Origin: Datisca glomerata
Taxonomy: Eukaryota; Streptophyta; Magnoliopsida; Cucurbitales; Datiscaceae
DNA: 64,000 nt
Direction: 5' to 3'
NCBI GenBank assembly: GCA_003255025.1
Contig: QANY01008646.1
Location: 1,548,905-1,612,904, forward strand
In this document: positions 12,131-22,289 of the stretch, in pieces
Numbering within the stretch: position 1 is the stretch's first letter
Layout: every line of letters begins with the position of its first letter
Made by a program: the position numbers and the translations under genes
The notes under the pieces: model-generated
The model's database searches: none
Told to the model about the DNA's origin: nothing
Seen by the model: only the letters and a program-made list of their open reading frames with translations

Positions 12131-14290
12131 ATTTGTTTCAATATTTGATATGCATGATTGTTTCTTGTTTTAATTTTTAATAATTCAATTCAATTACATA
12201 AGTTTTATAAAAAAAATTGATATTCCACCCACAAACCTTTCGTGGTTCAAACTTGTTTTTCTTTGAAGGTTCAAAATTATCTTCGGCGTTATAGGAAACA
12301 GAAGGAGAAATGTCTGATTTTGTTCTATTGAGTTGTAAACTTTTGTCTTTTGTTTTTTACATGAAGCAAAATCATGATTGAAATTATTGTTTTTCACTTA
12401 GAGATCCGTCTATTGCTTTATATATGCAATTTAACATTAAATCTAGAACGTTTTATTTTTATATAATGTTGTAGAGTTGCTTTAACACCTGCCAAGCCAT
12501 TTAATTGGTTAAAACACATTGACTTACTCATTTGTCTGTTGTTTAAAGTCATATGAACTTGTGTACTTCCTTTAATAATTAGGTAATAATATATAATTAA
12601 TGAGGATATGGACTTCTATTTTGTCTGTGAGAAGGTCAACAATGTTTCTTAAATAGACTAATTTGTTATTATTAGTTTATCTAAAAAAGATAATCATAAA
12701 GAAACCCTTTACATTTTATCCGACCTAATATCATGTATCCATACTTTTAAGTGGCATTCACATGTTCCAAACCTGAAAAAATACAAAGAACTATGCTGTC
12801 ATAACCTAAAAAAAATGGATTTACGTTTGATTCTCTAAAAACAATGTACTGTGAAGCATAAGTGCAGTATGGAAGATGCATATATGTCTACTGGTGATAA
12901 AGGTTATCATTATTTGCTCACTTTAGTAAAACTGAATTAGAGTTTTAACAGTTTAGTTAATGCAGGAAAAAATAAAGGTTATCATTATTTGCTCATTTTA
13001 GTGAATCAGAATTAGTGTTTTGACAGTTTGCGATGAATAAGGCGAGCACCAGTTTCTGCTTTAACATGAATCTTTATTCATGTGTTTGTATAAGAGCTTT
13101 AACCCAGGTCTTCCACAGGATATGTTGGAATCAATGCATATGGATTTTCTGGCTCCTCAATCAGATATTAATGTGTTAAAATTAATTAACATGAAAAATG
13201 TGTTTCGTATATTAATGTGTCAATTAATTATTGAATCATATGAATTGAGTCTTTCAAGCCTTTTCTTATTCTCCTTCTGTGGGGTTGGAAGTACTTTTTG
13301 AGTAATTAAAACTGGTTGTTGATAATGAGTCTATCTTCTTTTGGATGAACAGTAAATCATAGTACTAAATTTCAAATTTATCATGTTATTACTTGATCTC
13401 GAGGGTATTTGGACAAAGCTGTATTGATTTTCAGATTATTAATTCTGAATGGGAAGCATTTTCAAGTTATCTTCCTTTAACCGTGTTTGTTAGAGATATA
13501 GATGTTGCTAGCATTAATCTGGGTGAGCAGGTGAAACTCTAATCAGAACTATTGTCAACTATAATAAAAAATATTGTCCTTGAGATACTTAGGTCAACTT
13601 CTTCATTAAGATGTCAAGGCCAATAATAAGTATTTAAGGCCATTTTAGAACTTGAATTTTCATATGGTGAGGATTTGAGTGGAGATCTATCTCACTTTGA
13701 TGTCAAATGTCAAATATGTTGGAACACTAGAAATTCTTTTACCATGATATGTTAAGATGTATTAAAAAAAAGGGTCACAAAGGTTAGTCATATATATTGT
13801 TTGTTAGTTTTCATTTTCTATCAGTTTCTCTGTGCAATTAATAAAATTGGATAAGTTGCTAAGCTTGTCATTGTTCAATGTGAGATTCAGGGTTTTTAAC
13901 TTAAGGACTCTTCCATGTTTTGACGATGAATTCCCTAAAGAGAGCTTATAGAAATGGAAGGACCTCTACAAATAGTACATATCAGAGATGAGAAACCATT
14001 GCAACTTGATCTCGAGGGTAAAAACGATGCAGTTGAAGCAGTCATTTAAAAATCATCATCGTCATCATTTCTCAACAAAACAGTCTATAAACATTGTGAA
14101 AGGAATTTCATATATATATGAAATGTGTTTTTAGAGTGTTTAGAAGGGATTTATAACAACAAAAATAATTTTAATTTAATATGTAGTGATACTAATGAAT
14201 GAGATATTTTTAAAGAAGAATTCGAATTACTTTTTCTTATATGCTGACAAGTTTTTTATTTCATGAATATTTAGATATGAGGTTTATATT
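12130..14290. other. Decayed region with exon-like scraps
   Basis: No intact gene. Exon-like scraps read SFNPGLPQDMLESMHMDFLA (near 13092) and SEWEAFSSYLPLTVFVRDID (near 13445). A further one near 13952 reads EGPLQIVHIRDEKPLQLDLE. They lack a joint reading frame and I do not recognise the family. A 60-bp block at about 12896-12957 is repeated at 12971-13031. Confidence 0.4.
12896..13031. repeat. Imperfect tandem duplication, about 75-bp period
   Basis: The block beginning ATAAAGGTTATCATTATTTG occurs at about 12896 and again at 12971. Each copy is followed by the same 40 bp with a few substitutions, ending in GACAGTTTG or AACAGTTTAG. Confidence 0.8.
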
Positions 14291-14295
14291 GAAAA

Positions 14296-15320
14296 TGACT
14301 AAGTATGTCAAATTTATGAAGTATATAAAAATGTATATTGTGTAAAATGACTATTTATATGAAAATGACTAAGCATATGAAAATGGTTAAGCGTGTGAAA
14401 ATGACTAAACATAAAAATGATTAAGCGTGTGAAAATGACTAACTGTATAAAAATGGTTAAGTGTGTGAAAATGGCTAAATATATGAAAATAACTAAATGT
14501 ATGAAAATAATTTTGTGAAAATGGCTAAGCGTATGAAAATTGGCAAGTGTACATATAGAAATTGGCAAGTGTGTTAAAATGACTAAGTATATGAAAATCC
14601 CTAACTGTGTGAAAACGGCTAAGGGTATGAAAATGACCAAGCGTGTGAAAATGACTAAGGGTGTAAAAATGACTAAGTGTATAAAAAATAGTTAAGTGTA
14701 TCAAAACACTTGTGTGAAAAGGGCTACCTTATGAAAATGATTAAGCACATAAAAATAGTTAGGTTCCATCAAAACAAGTACATGAAAATGGCAAAGTGGA
14801 GAAAATTTCAAAGTGCATGAAAATACGATTAAGTGACAAAACAAGTACATAAAAATGGTAAAAGGTGAGATAATTACTAAGTGTATGTGCTAAGTGTATG
14901 TGAAAATACTTAAGTGTATGAAAATGACTTAGAGTGTTTGAGTGGGAGAAGAATGAAGTGTTGAGAAGAGTGGCGATTGTAATTTTTGGGGTTCAATGAA
15001 TTTGTAGTGGGGTACAACACATGCTTGAGGTGTTCAACAAAATTTAATATTTAATATTTTTTCAAGGTGTTCACCTAAAAATTAATATGACTAAGTGTAT
15101 GAAAATAGTTAAGTATGCGAATATATAATTTATCGACTATGATAAAGTATGCGAAAATGTCTAAGTATATGAAATGACTAAATGTGTGAAAATGACTATG
15201 TGTTTGAAAATGACTGAGTGTGTGAAAATTAGTATGTATGCCTAAGTGTGAAAATTAGTATGTATGTCTAAGTGTGAAAATATGACTAAGTATATGAGAA
15301 TAACTAAATGTATCAAAACA
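14296..15320. repeat. Minisatellite, about 18-20 bp unit
   Basis: About 1 kb of degenerate tandem units of the form GTATGAAAATGACTAAGTGT. The variable core is ATGACTAAG, ATGGCTAAG or ATAGTTAAG. Units are nearly regular up to about 14700, then become irregular. Array-like copies resume at 15080-15310 after an unrelated stretch (about 14940-15070). A minus-strand reading frame through it is only the repeat translated, rich in FTHLVIFI-type peptides. Confidence 0.9.
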
Positions 15321-15339
15321 AGTATGGCTAGGGACAAAC

Positions 15340-15600
15340 GTCACAATGGGGACATAAATGACATCACTACATGACGAGTCGTCATTCAAGGCTGATGTTT
15401 GTGGGCTACTAGTCAAGTCTGGGCCCCAAACGCCAGACATACAAATGTTTGGGGCCCAAACGTGTCCAGCGGACCCCAAACGCCAGTTATGACTGACGAA
15501 TCGCCTACCATCACTAGTGTTTGGGGCCTGCTGATTGCGTTTGGTACCCAAACGTCAAACACACAAGCTTTTGATCTCAATACTCCCCCATTATGCTTAA
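15340..15600. repeat. GC-richer block with repeated GTTTGGGG/CCCCAAAC motifs
   Basis: A locally GC-rich patch. CCCCAAACGCCAG occurs twice (near 15423 and 15475). Inverted forms GTTTGGGG occur near 15448 and 15520. The 15-bp sequence GTTTGGGGCCCAAAC is an interrupted perfect palindrome. The overlapping frames on both strands are incidental. Confidence 0.6.
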
Positions 15601-16330
15601 GAAAACATAGATGGATAAATAAAAATAAAAATTTATTTATATGCTTATAAATTAAAACGTAAATAGGTTATTTTTCAAAATTTTGGGGTTATAATTTATA
15701 AAATAAAAGGTTAAAACTTAAAATTTAAATATCAATTTCAAACTTTTAGCGGATATGTTTGATTTAAATATAGAATCTGAGCTTGAGGGTTAAACGTGTT
15801 CGTCAAACCGATAAATAGGATTTACCGACCATCATAACATCACGACCTATAATTATATATGGTGAAAACTCATATCGCTCAATATTTGTCACAAAGATAG
15901 AACAACATTTTTAATGACAACTTTTAACGAGTTTATGAATAAGAGTTCAATTGTATCGAGAATCCTTAATTAATCCAATCTAATTTCACTTAATAAATGA
16001 ATATCATAAATATTTGCATTGAAATAATGACTTTATTCTATTTTTATGAATGATTTTTTCGGTGTACAGTAAATAATTATAAAAATAATAATTTTACAGT
16101 TGATTGTGAAGAATGGCGATTAGAGCCATATAAATGAAGATTAGGCCAAAAAAACTGGGGATTGGGAGGGAGACTAACGATCGCATGTTTATTCATGGTG
16201 TTTAGGAATGAAACATGCGGTTGAAGGCATAAAACTAGCGCTTGGCTTTGACGATACGATTAACACCTTCAAAATGGCGTTTAGGAGCTAAAAATAGGTG
16301 ATTCACCTATTAGTTATGGCGGTTAGGTTT
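15600..16330. other. Intergenic, no gene seen
   Basis: AT-rich sequence between the GC-richer patch and the second minisatellite. I see no coding signal, RNA gene or clear repeat boundary. Confidence 0.5.
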
Positions 16331-17105
16331 TACGTATTTAGTGAACTCCACTACGTAATTGGTGAACCCCAGTACATATTTGGTGAACCCCTCCAAGAAT
16401 TATTATTTGTACATTATTGGTGAACATCACTACGTAGTTGGTGAACCCTAGTACGTATTTGGTGAACCCCTCTGACAATTACTAATTTGTACGTAATTGG
16501 TGAACCCCAGTACGTATTTGGTGACCCCAGTACGTATTTGGTGAACCCATCCAAGAATTATTATTTTCTACGTATTTGGTGAACTCATCCAAGAATTATT
16601 AATTTTTACATATTTGGTGAACTCTAGTACATAATTGGTGAACCCCGATACGTATTTGGTGAACTCCTCCAAGAATTATTAATTTGTACGTATTTGATGA
16701 ACCTCAGTACGTAATTGGTGAACTCTAGTACATATTTGGTGAACCCCTCCAAGAATTATTAATATATACATATTTGATTAACTTCACTACGTAATTGGTG
16801 AACCCAATACGTAATTTGTGAACCTCACTACGTATTAGGTGAACCCTTTCAAGAATTATTAATTTATACGTAGTTGGTGAACCCCACTACATAATTGATG
16901 AACTACAGTACGTAATTGGTGAACCTCACTAAGTATTAGGTGAACCCTTCCAAGAATTATTAATTTTACGTATTTGGTGAACCTCACTACATAATTGGTG
17001 AACCCTAGTACGTAATTGGTGAACTCTACTACGTATTTGGTGAAACTTTCCAAGACTTATTAATTTGTACGTATTTGGTGAACCCCAGTATGTAATCGGT
17101 GAACT
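16330..17105. repeat. Minisatellite with higher-order structure
   Basis: About 20-bp monomers of the form TACGTATTTGGTGAACCCCA (variants GTAATTGGTGAAC and GTAGTTGGTGAAC), roughly 38 copies. Every few monomers a different segment, CCTCCAAGAATTATTAATTT, is inserted. It appears near 16393, 16472, 16551, 16588, 16670, 16748, 16848, 16952 and 17050. The spacings are close to multiples of 20 bp (about 79, 79, 37, 82, 78, 100, 104, 98). This is a nested, higher-order repeat. The minus-strand frame through it is an artefact. Confidence 0.92.
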
Positions 17106-17109
17106 CAAA

Positions 17110-18139
17110 AAAAACTTGTTACTTGCCGGGATTTGTGTGACCCAAATTACTCCAAAAGTAATCTAAGGGGCACAATGGCCCAGCATCAATGCCGGGATAA
17201 TTTCCCTTTGCATTGTAAAGTTTTCCGGTATATAAATGTATATTGTTATTTTACCAGACTTTTAGTACAAGTTTCAATTACTAGATATGGTAATTGTCTC
17301 TTAGATTAAAAAAAAATTGATCTCTTAAACAGCATAATCCATGATATGGTTAAATCTCTGGTACCGGCTAGTATAGTATCAAGAGTATTTAAAGTTTGTT
17401 ATAATATATAAAATGTGTTGAACAATGAGATATCCACAAAATGTGTTGTTGGTATCACATTGTTTAACATATTTTAAATAATGCACAATATCATGCTCAC
17501 CGTACGTGGACTTTCCTTTCAAATGAGATATATAAATGTATCTTTAGACTTGTAATATGTGTCCAGTGTTCGCTTTTCCACAATAACTTAACTTATTTAT
17601 ATATTGAAATATCATTTATTCTAAATTATATGAGAATAAGGAGTGAGACTAGAAGTACAAGTATCAACACAAACTATGTTTGGACACAAAAATACAAACT
17701 ATAGTTTGATGATCTTAAAAAAAACACACACAAACTAGTAAACTAAAGCATTTCACGACATGACAAATATGGTAGACCGGTTACCTATTCAATAGGTCTC
17801 CTCTTCCCACAAGCACGTATGTGGCTTGTGGGAAGATAAGATCCACAGTACGTTGCTGGGACTTTTCGGTACCAGTAAGCTAGAATTTTAAAGCTGGGAA
17901 TGAATATATAAACATATTTAACAAAACAAAAAAATTTTCAAAAAAAAATATAATATCAGATCATCACGTACATTGCATGTGATGATTGATTAGTTTAATG
18001 AAATTATATAACTTAACGATCATTTATGTACAATTAGTCAATCTCTAATTAACTATTACCCAAACTGTATAACATTTAAGCTGTCAGAAAACTTAAATTA
18101 GTAGTAACCATGATCTGTTGATCCTCTTACTTAAAACAA
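17110..18139. other. Intergenic region 3' of the response regulator
   Basis: AT-rich and non-coding. It contains one strong hairpin (17802-17836), listed separately. The 3' UTR and polyadenylation site of the minus-strand response regulator should lie in its right part. Confidence 0.5.
17802..17836. other. Perfect hairpin, 13-bp stem and 9-nt loop
   Basis: TCTTCCCACAAGC (17802-17814) is exactly complementary to GCTTGTGGGAAGA (17824-17836), separated by nine bases. It is GC-richer than its surroundings. It could be the core of a decayed foldback or MITE, or an RNA structure beyond the 3' end of the response-regulator gene. Confidence 0.8.
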
Positions 18140-21100
18140 TTAAATCAAATCCCCAACCAAGATCTCCAGCAACTGGTCGTCCCAATCCTACACCAAAAAT
18201 TCAAACAAAAAAATCATAAGAAACTTAAAAATTCAACGTACAACTCCTTAAGATTACCAACCTCATAAGTAGGAGCCAATTGATCATAGTTTCCGGCAGC
18301 TCTAACATTTGTCTGATCAGCGACTTCTACACCACTTCCTTCTTGCACCTACTCAGTATGCATCACATGGAAAACCATTTAAAAAAAAGGACACCATAAT
18401 TTTAAAACTAGTATTTTCAAACAAAAGAAATTGATCAAAATTAATCGTTTGACTTCCTCTAATTGTTTGTTTCGTGCAGCCGTAAATTTTTAGTTCCCAA
18501 AAATCAGGTTATGTAGTACGATGATGTTTATATCACTATAAATATTTAAAAATGGGAGGGGAACGAAGCAAAGGAAAATATAAACTTGCCTTGTTAGGGT
18601 TTTGATTTAGAGCATTATCATAATTCAATGGATACATGCTTCCTCCAACGCTGGCTTCAACCATTTCATCCGCCTGCTTCATCGTTTGGTCTCATTAATA
18701 GAAAGTATTCATCAAAGTATAGTACAAGTTAGAAAGCGATTATAAATATATATAGTCATGTTACAATAGAGGCCTAAAAATCTTGTTTATTCACGAATAG
18801 TAAATAACTATTAACGATAGATGTGACACTAGGATCAAATTTACGCTCAGACAACATCTATTAATCTTTAATGCGGGCAGTATATTTTTTGAATCAATTG
18901 CCCATATCAGAACCTTGATCCCCACTTAGTGTCAGTAAAAATATTTCCATGACTGAAAATAATGTGGAGAATACTAAAAAATTAAACACTACTCTACACA
19001 AAGTGCAGTGAATTCTTCATTTAAAGAGATTGGAACAATCGAAAATCACATCATAAGAATCAGATAAACAAATAAATTAAAAAGAAATTATTTATGCATG
19101 CATGCCTGCCAAAGGAATTGTTGCTCCAAAGTTGTAACATCGTCTTCCACATTAGTATATGAGTCAAACAACTCAGGGTAGAGTCCTTCAATATCAGAAA
19201 ATTTTTTATCTCTATTCTGATATAAGATCGTAGAAAGTTTATCTGCATCAAGGATTTCTTCCCCACCTTGTTGTTGTTGCTACATACATATATAAAAATC
19301 CATGGATTAGCATTTCCAATAAGAAATAGTCAAAATCTTTCATTAATTACCGTATAAGCTTTTAAACCCGAAAATCATACGTACTTCCTTAATGCTTACC
19401 TGAAAAGAAAATTGATTATTGTTCGGGTCCATGAGAACATCACGGTCACGGAGATCATCTTCAACATCGAAATGTTGGTTGTGAGCAATAATGTACTGAT
19501 CCAAGGTAGAGGGATTGTAAAATATTGGATTCAATTCAGTATTCAAATCTTCACCATTAATTCCATCATCAAGTTGATTGGTATTAGGCAATATTGGTAG
19601 GAATTTATCAAGATTTGAGCTATGAGATGACACTCCTTGAGCCAAAGCAACCAAATCTTCCCCACAATTAGTCATTCTCATTCCATCAGAAGTACTGAAT
19701 CTTGAATTAGGGCTGATCAATTGATGATCTTGCATCTCACTAATTATTTGTGGGCTGTTCATTTCCATTGTGCTTGTGGCGCCGTTAGTTAAACAGCCAG
19801 CTGCAGGGTTCATTAAGCCGTAGGGCGAGTTTCTGAGCGCGGAAGAAAAGTCATTCAAATATGATATATTGTTTGATTCTTCTAGGATAGAAGCCATGGG
19901 ATCATCTTCCCTACCTTTGTCCTGAAAGTTTCCACAGTTGTTGATCAACAAAGCCAACCGAGGCGTGTAACTGCTAGTTGAAGCTTCCCCGGTCGGAAAA
20001 TGGATCGGGTTAGAGGTTGGAGGAGTAAGAGATGGAGTGCTTTGCATGAAATTATATGGTGGGGAATTTGATGAGCAGATTTGATTATGAATTGGTAAAT
20101 GAGGATATTGTGGTTGGACATTTTGGAGCATCATTGATGGAAGGTAGTCAAGCCCAGAGGTAATTAGGGTTGATGTCATTGACAAATTACCCTTCAATGT
20201 ATTAGCACCTTTATCTGCAACTCTTTTTAAGAAAATCCGGTACTTCTGCATAGTTTTATGCACCACTACTATATATTATAAAGTAAGACATAATTATATC
20301 ATAAATTTAGCTAATTATCACAAAAAAAAATATTTATGCATGGGAACGTTTTTAGCACGTATATATGGACTACTTCATTTATGTTAAACCCGTTCACCAT
20401 GAATAATTATTAATTATAGTATATGGATTTAGAAAAATATTCATACAAATTTATAAAATCATGACAGTCGTTGACAAAGATGGTTAAAAAACGTCATGAG
20501 TTTGAGTCAATAGTATCCTTTTGATTCCTCTTTGACTAAAAAACTCAATAAAAAGCTTGCATACCTGCAAATGACTGGCTACATTTTCTCTCGATAAGCC
20601 AGACACATCCATGAACTCAAGAATTCTTTTTGGAACAGCCTCTGTATTATCAATCATAAATTAATGAGTGATATGAAAACTATTATAATTAAGTAAAATA
20701 CTTGTATGCAAGTATCTTAATAAATTAAGCTCAATTAATTAAGAATGTGACTGAACAAAAGAAGGGATAGAGATTTAAAATCATAATCAAAGGTATCAAT
20801 GACTTACTATCCAAGCCTAAGTGCCGTATGGCATTAAGAAACCTGTTGTGAAGTGAATTTGTCCAAACTATCTTACGCCTTTTCGGAGTGATAGAACATT
20901 TTTTAGTTAACTTATTTTCACTTGCCATTTTGGAAGCCTTCTTCCTCTTGGATTTAACACAGTTTTTTTCTTCATTCAAGTAAGATGAGGACACATTTAT
21001 ATCGTCGAAATATGTTCTCTCCTCCAACGAATCTTGTTCTATGGTCATCGTTTGCTCGATAACAACGGATTTACCTCTTTTAGCTGAGATAGCGTAATGC

Positions 21101-21706
21101 CATACATGTTTAAGGTCATCTTGGCTTACCGGTTTCACTATGTAGAACGAAACACCTTTCGCTAAACTCTTCAATATTACACTCTCTTTCTCCTCTGCGG
21201 ATATCACTGCAAATATTGGGAGAAGATTGAGAAAATATTTAGAGACAAATAGAGAGGATTAAAATTTAAATATGAAAAAATTAGTGTTAAAACTTATTAA
21301 AAAAATTAGCTTACTAATAACAGGTAGACTAAATTCCTCTCTGACTTTGTGTTGTAGTTCAAGCCCATTCATTTGAGGCATGTGAAGATCTGTAATAACA
21401 AGGTCGAATAACCCTTTCTGAAGCCTAAGAGTATCCAAAGCTTCAAGTGGGTTTCTAACTGTCACAACTGAAAATAAATGTATGAAAAATAAAATCATTA
21501 GTTGACATATTGATGGCTATATAAACCTACCAGACCATATCATAGAGTAAAAAGGCAAAAGCAATATGTCAATAAATATAAAGAATGTCATAATAATTAT
21601 CACAAATTAAAATATATTGAATCGTGAAGTTGATTTTGGTTGAGTTAATTAATTCTAGAAAACTTAATGCGGATTTTGGATAACATGATAGATTCACGCT
21701 TCCTCG

Positions 21707-21753
<47 letters not shown>

Positions 21754-22100
21754 AACTTTTTATTGAGACAAATTAAACTTCAAGCATTAATACAACTTAT
21801 TGTACATAAAAACTGTCGTTATCCTTTTGACAATTCATTTGAATCATCATAAGTTAAAGAAAGATCTTTCTTACCTTTGAGCAAAAAAAAATCAATGAAC
21901 AATAGAAAAAGGGAAATTAAAAAAGTAATTTACTAAGAGTAAATAAAATAAATAAATTTACCTTGATATCTCCATGCCTTAAGCATGGCGGAGAGAACTG
22001 CAAGAGATGTAGCATCATCGTCTACAAGTAATATATGTATATCTATAGCACATGTTTGTGTCATCATATATTGTCTTTCTCCTCCTATCTCACCTTCCAT
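18140..22100 (-). CDS. Type-B response regulator (ARR-B family transcription factor)
   Basis: Cytokinin-signalling transcription factor type: a phosphorelay receiver joined to a GARP/Myb DNA-binding domain, acting in the nucleus. My exon model on the minus strand is 22100-21962, 21467-21315, 21206-20808, 20641-20565, 20245-19400, 19279-19106, 18673-18590, 18348-18262 and 18187-18140, giving 668 aa with every phase matching. The receiver occupies about residues 20-135, with acidic DDD at 27-29, the phospho-acceptor Asp73 in VITDLHMP and the conserved Lys122 in FYIVKP. The GARP domain is at about 205-266 ([20 protein letters not shown], then [16 protein letters not shown]). The long C-terminus is Asn/Gln/Ser-rich with a QQQQ stretch. 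The start is the first ATG in frame before the receiver; an upstream ATG (22119) meets a stop after two codons. Introns 6 and 7 use GC donors. All key residues are present, so it should be functional. Assignment to one numbered ARR is not attempted. Confidence 0.9.
21708..21750. repeat. (TA)n microsatellite
   Basis: About 21 TA dinucleotides in intron 1 of the response-regulator gene. The plus-strand reading frame through it (a Tyr-Ile repeat) is an artefact. Confidence 0.9.
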
Positions 22101-22119
22101 TGTTTACTGTTAACACTCC

Positions 22120-22123
<4 letters not shown>

Positions 22124-22160
<37 letters not shown>

Positions 22161-22218
22161 NNNNNNNNNNNNNNNNNNNNNNNNNNNNNNCCCCTATCTT
22201 GTGTTCTTTGTATTATAT

Positions 22219-22276
<58 letters not shown>
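22124..22276. repeat. (GA)n microsatellites flanking an assembly gap
   Basis: GA tracts at about 22124-22160 and 22220-22276 lie just 5' of the minus-strand response-regulator start codon, so on its transcript strand they read as (CT)n in the presumed 5' UTR or promoter. Thirty Ns (22161-22190) sit at the edge of the first tract. The gap length is probably arbitrary, so the distance from promoter to ATG is unknown. Confidence 0.9.
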
Positions 22277-22279
<3 letters not shown>

Positions 22280-22289
22280 TTGATTTTAT

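Noticed and set aside
14314..14640. A 108-codon minus-strand frame with regular Phe-Ile-Leu-rich repeats
   Set aside because: It is the first minisatellite read in one frame; there is no coding signal independent of the repeat.
15255..15650. Overlapping frames of 83-98 codons on both strands in the GC-richer patch
   Set aside because: They mirror each other, follow the repeated motifs, and show no known domain; they are explained by low stop density in GC-richer DNA.
16859..17053. A 64-codon minus-strand frame with repeated FTNYV/FTKYV
   Set aside because: It is the second minisatellite read in one frame.
22035..22283. A plus-strand frame rich in Arg-Glu repeats
   Set aside because: It is the translated GA microsatellite and runs through the Ns of an assembly gap; it also overlaps exon 1 of the response regulator on the other strand.
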